A stretch of DNA of 5,341 nt from Promethearchaeia archaeon. Lineage in GTDB: Archaea > Asgardarchaeota > Lokiarchaeia > Sigyniarchaeales > SOKP01. The notes below the pieces were generated by a model. It was not told the DNA's origin, did no database searches, and saw only the letters and a program-made list of their open reading frames with translations. Positions 4,907 to 5,341 of this stretch are shown here, one piece after another; the stretch's first letter is position 1; every line of letters starts with the position of its first letter. The stretch spans positions 1 to 5,341 of the forward strand of contig JAHQWS010000184.1 in NCBI GenBank assembly GCA_029856295.1. The letters are read 5' to 3'. Both the position numbers and the translations under genes were made by a program.

Positions 4907-5341
4907 TTAATTTTGAGATTTAATTAATTTGACTTCCATTTCTATTATACCATTGATTTTATATAAATCTTCAATTAAAAAGTTCAATGTATCTATTTCA
5001 ATAGTTAAGTAAACTTCATAAATGCATTTATCCAGCTCATAACATAATCCTGTAGTAAATACTAACTTTAAATTATCTTCATATTTAGACAAAATTTTTG
5101 AAATTTCTTGCAACACGCTGACTGTCATTTGTTCTCCAAACATTATGATTAAATTGAAAATTTCATCAGTTTCAACGGGAATGACATCCAATTTTAATGC
5201 TTCTCCTCGGTTCCTAAAAACCATAAAACAATGTTGCTTTTTATTAGTTAATTTACTTAACTTTTGAATCAATTCGTTTGATAATTCAATAACCTTATTT
5301 TTTTTTAATTTTGAAAAAGATACAAGCTGCCCTTCGTTTTC
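4907..5341 (-). CDS. Unrecognised protein with predicted C-terminal ACT-like domain, cut by right edge
   Basis: I do not recognise this gene by homology. The frame has no stop between the window edge (5341) and the TAA at 4909-4907, giving 144 visible residues, so the real start probably lies outside the window. A TTG at 5272 would give a 121-residue protein, but no Shine-Dalgarno site supports it and the preceding codons encode plausible protein (VIELSNELIQKLSKL). The last 90 residues alternate in a predicted beta-alpha-beta-beta-alpha-beta order: IFNLIIMFG, TVSVLQEISKILSKYE, LKLVFTTGLCYEL, CIYEVYLTIEI, LNFLIEDLYKI, then GIIEMEVKLI. This is the order of ACT domains, small regulatory modules that often bind amino acids or related ligands and dimerise. 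The fold call is from pattern alone. The upstream part is lysine-rich and probably helical. There is no membrane segment. It ends 92 bases before the GalT-like start on the same strand, so co-transcription is possible. Confidence 0.55.
   Translation of the reverse strand, partial: ENEGQLVSFSKLKKNKVIELSNELIQKLSKLTNKKQHCFMVFRNRGEALKLDVIPVETDEIFNLIIMFGEQMTVSVLQEISKILSKYEDNLKLVFTTGLCYELDKCIYEVYLTIEIDTLNFLIEDLYKINGIIEMEVKLIKSQN

Noticed and set aside
4907..5272. A complete 121-residue protein starting at TTG 5272
   Set aside because: The frame is open without stop to the window edge, the upstream codons read like protein, and no Shine-Dalgarno site lies before the TTG; the gene is more likely truncated by the window.

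Overview
The window is a low-GC stretch with AT-rich gaps of roughly 90 to 220 bases. It carries five protein genes, two of them cut by the window edges, and no RNA gene, insertion sequence or CRISPR array. The GH57 enzyme resembles the archaeal form, and promoter-like signals are TATA boxes with few or badly placed Shine-Dalgarno sites. Together these suggest an archaeon. The low GC, the loose gene packing and the mix of protein types would suit an Asgard (Lokiarchaeia-like) genome, but this placement is an inference and not proven by the window.

Layout from left to right: (1) 1-209, minus: the N-terminus of a phosphohexomutase (phosphomannomutase/phosphoglucomutase superfamily), continuing off the left edge. 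(2) 210-417: a divergent regulatory gap with a TATA-like box and an 18-bp imperfect dyad. (3) 418-2136, plus: a complete GH57 1,4-alpha-glucan branching enzyme. (4) 2137-2223: a short convergent gap with a weak stem, a 14-bp palindrome and a T-run. (5) 2224-3375, minus: a sugar-1-phosphate nucleotidyltransferase with a left-handed beta-helix tail. (6) 3376-3596: a 221-base AT-rich gap holding that gene's probable promoter and the probable terminator of the next gene. (7) 3597-4814, minus: a divergent GalT-like (HIT-superfamily) nucleotidylyltransferase. (8) 4907-5341, minus: the C-terminal part of an unrecognised protein that ends in a predicted ACT-like fold and is open to the right edge.

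Read together, this looks like a sugar-phosphate / NDP-sugar / alpha-glucan locus. The mutase would interconvert hexose-6-P and hexose-1-P, and the nucleotidyltransferase would activate hexose-1-P to an NDP-sugar. The GalT-like enzyme would move nucleotidyl groups between sugar phosphates, and the GH57 enzyme would branch (or trim) an alpha-1,4-glucan. No glycogen synthase or phosphorylase is visible. The most interesting points are that the mutase and nucleotidyltransferase match the two halves of a known bifunctional fusion protein, that the GalT-like active site is altered (R-I-H-G-Q instead of H-P-H-x-Q), and that a dyad lies between the divergent mutase and branching-enzyme genes.
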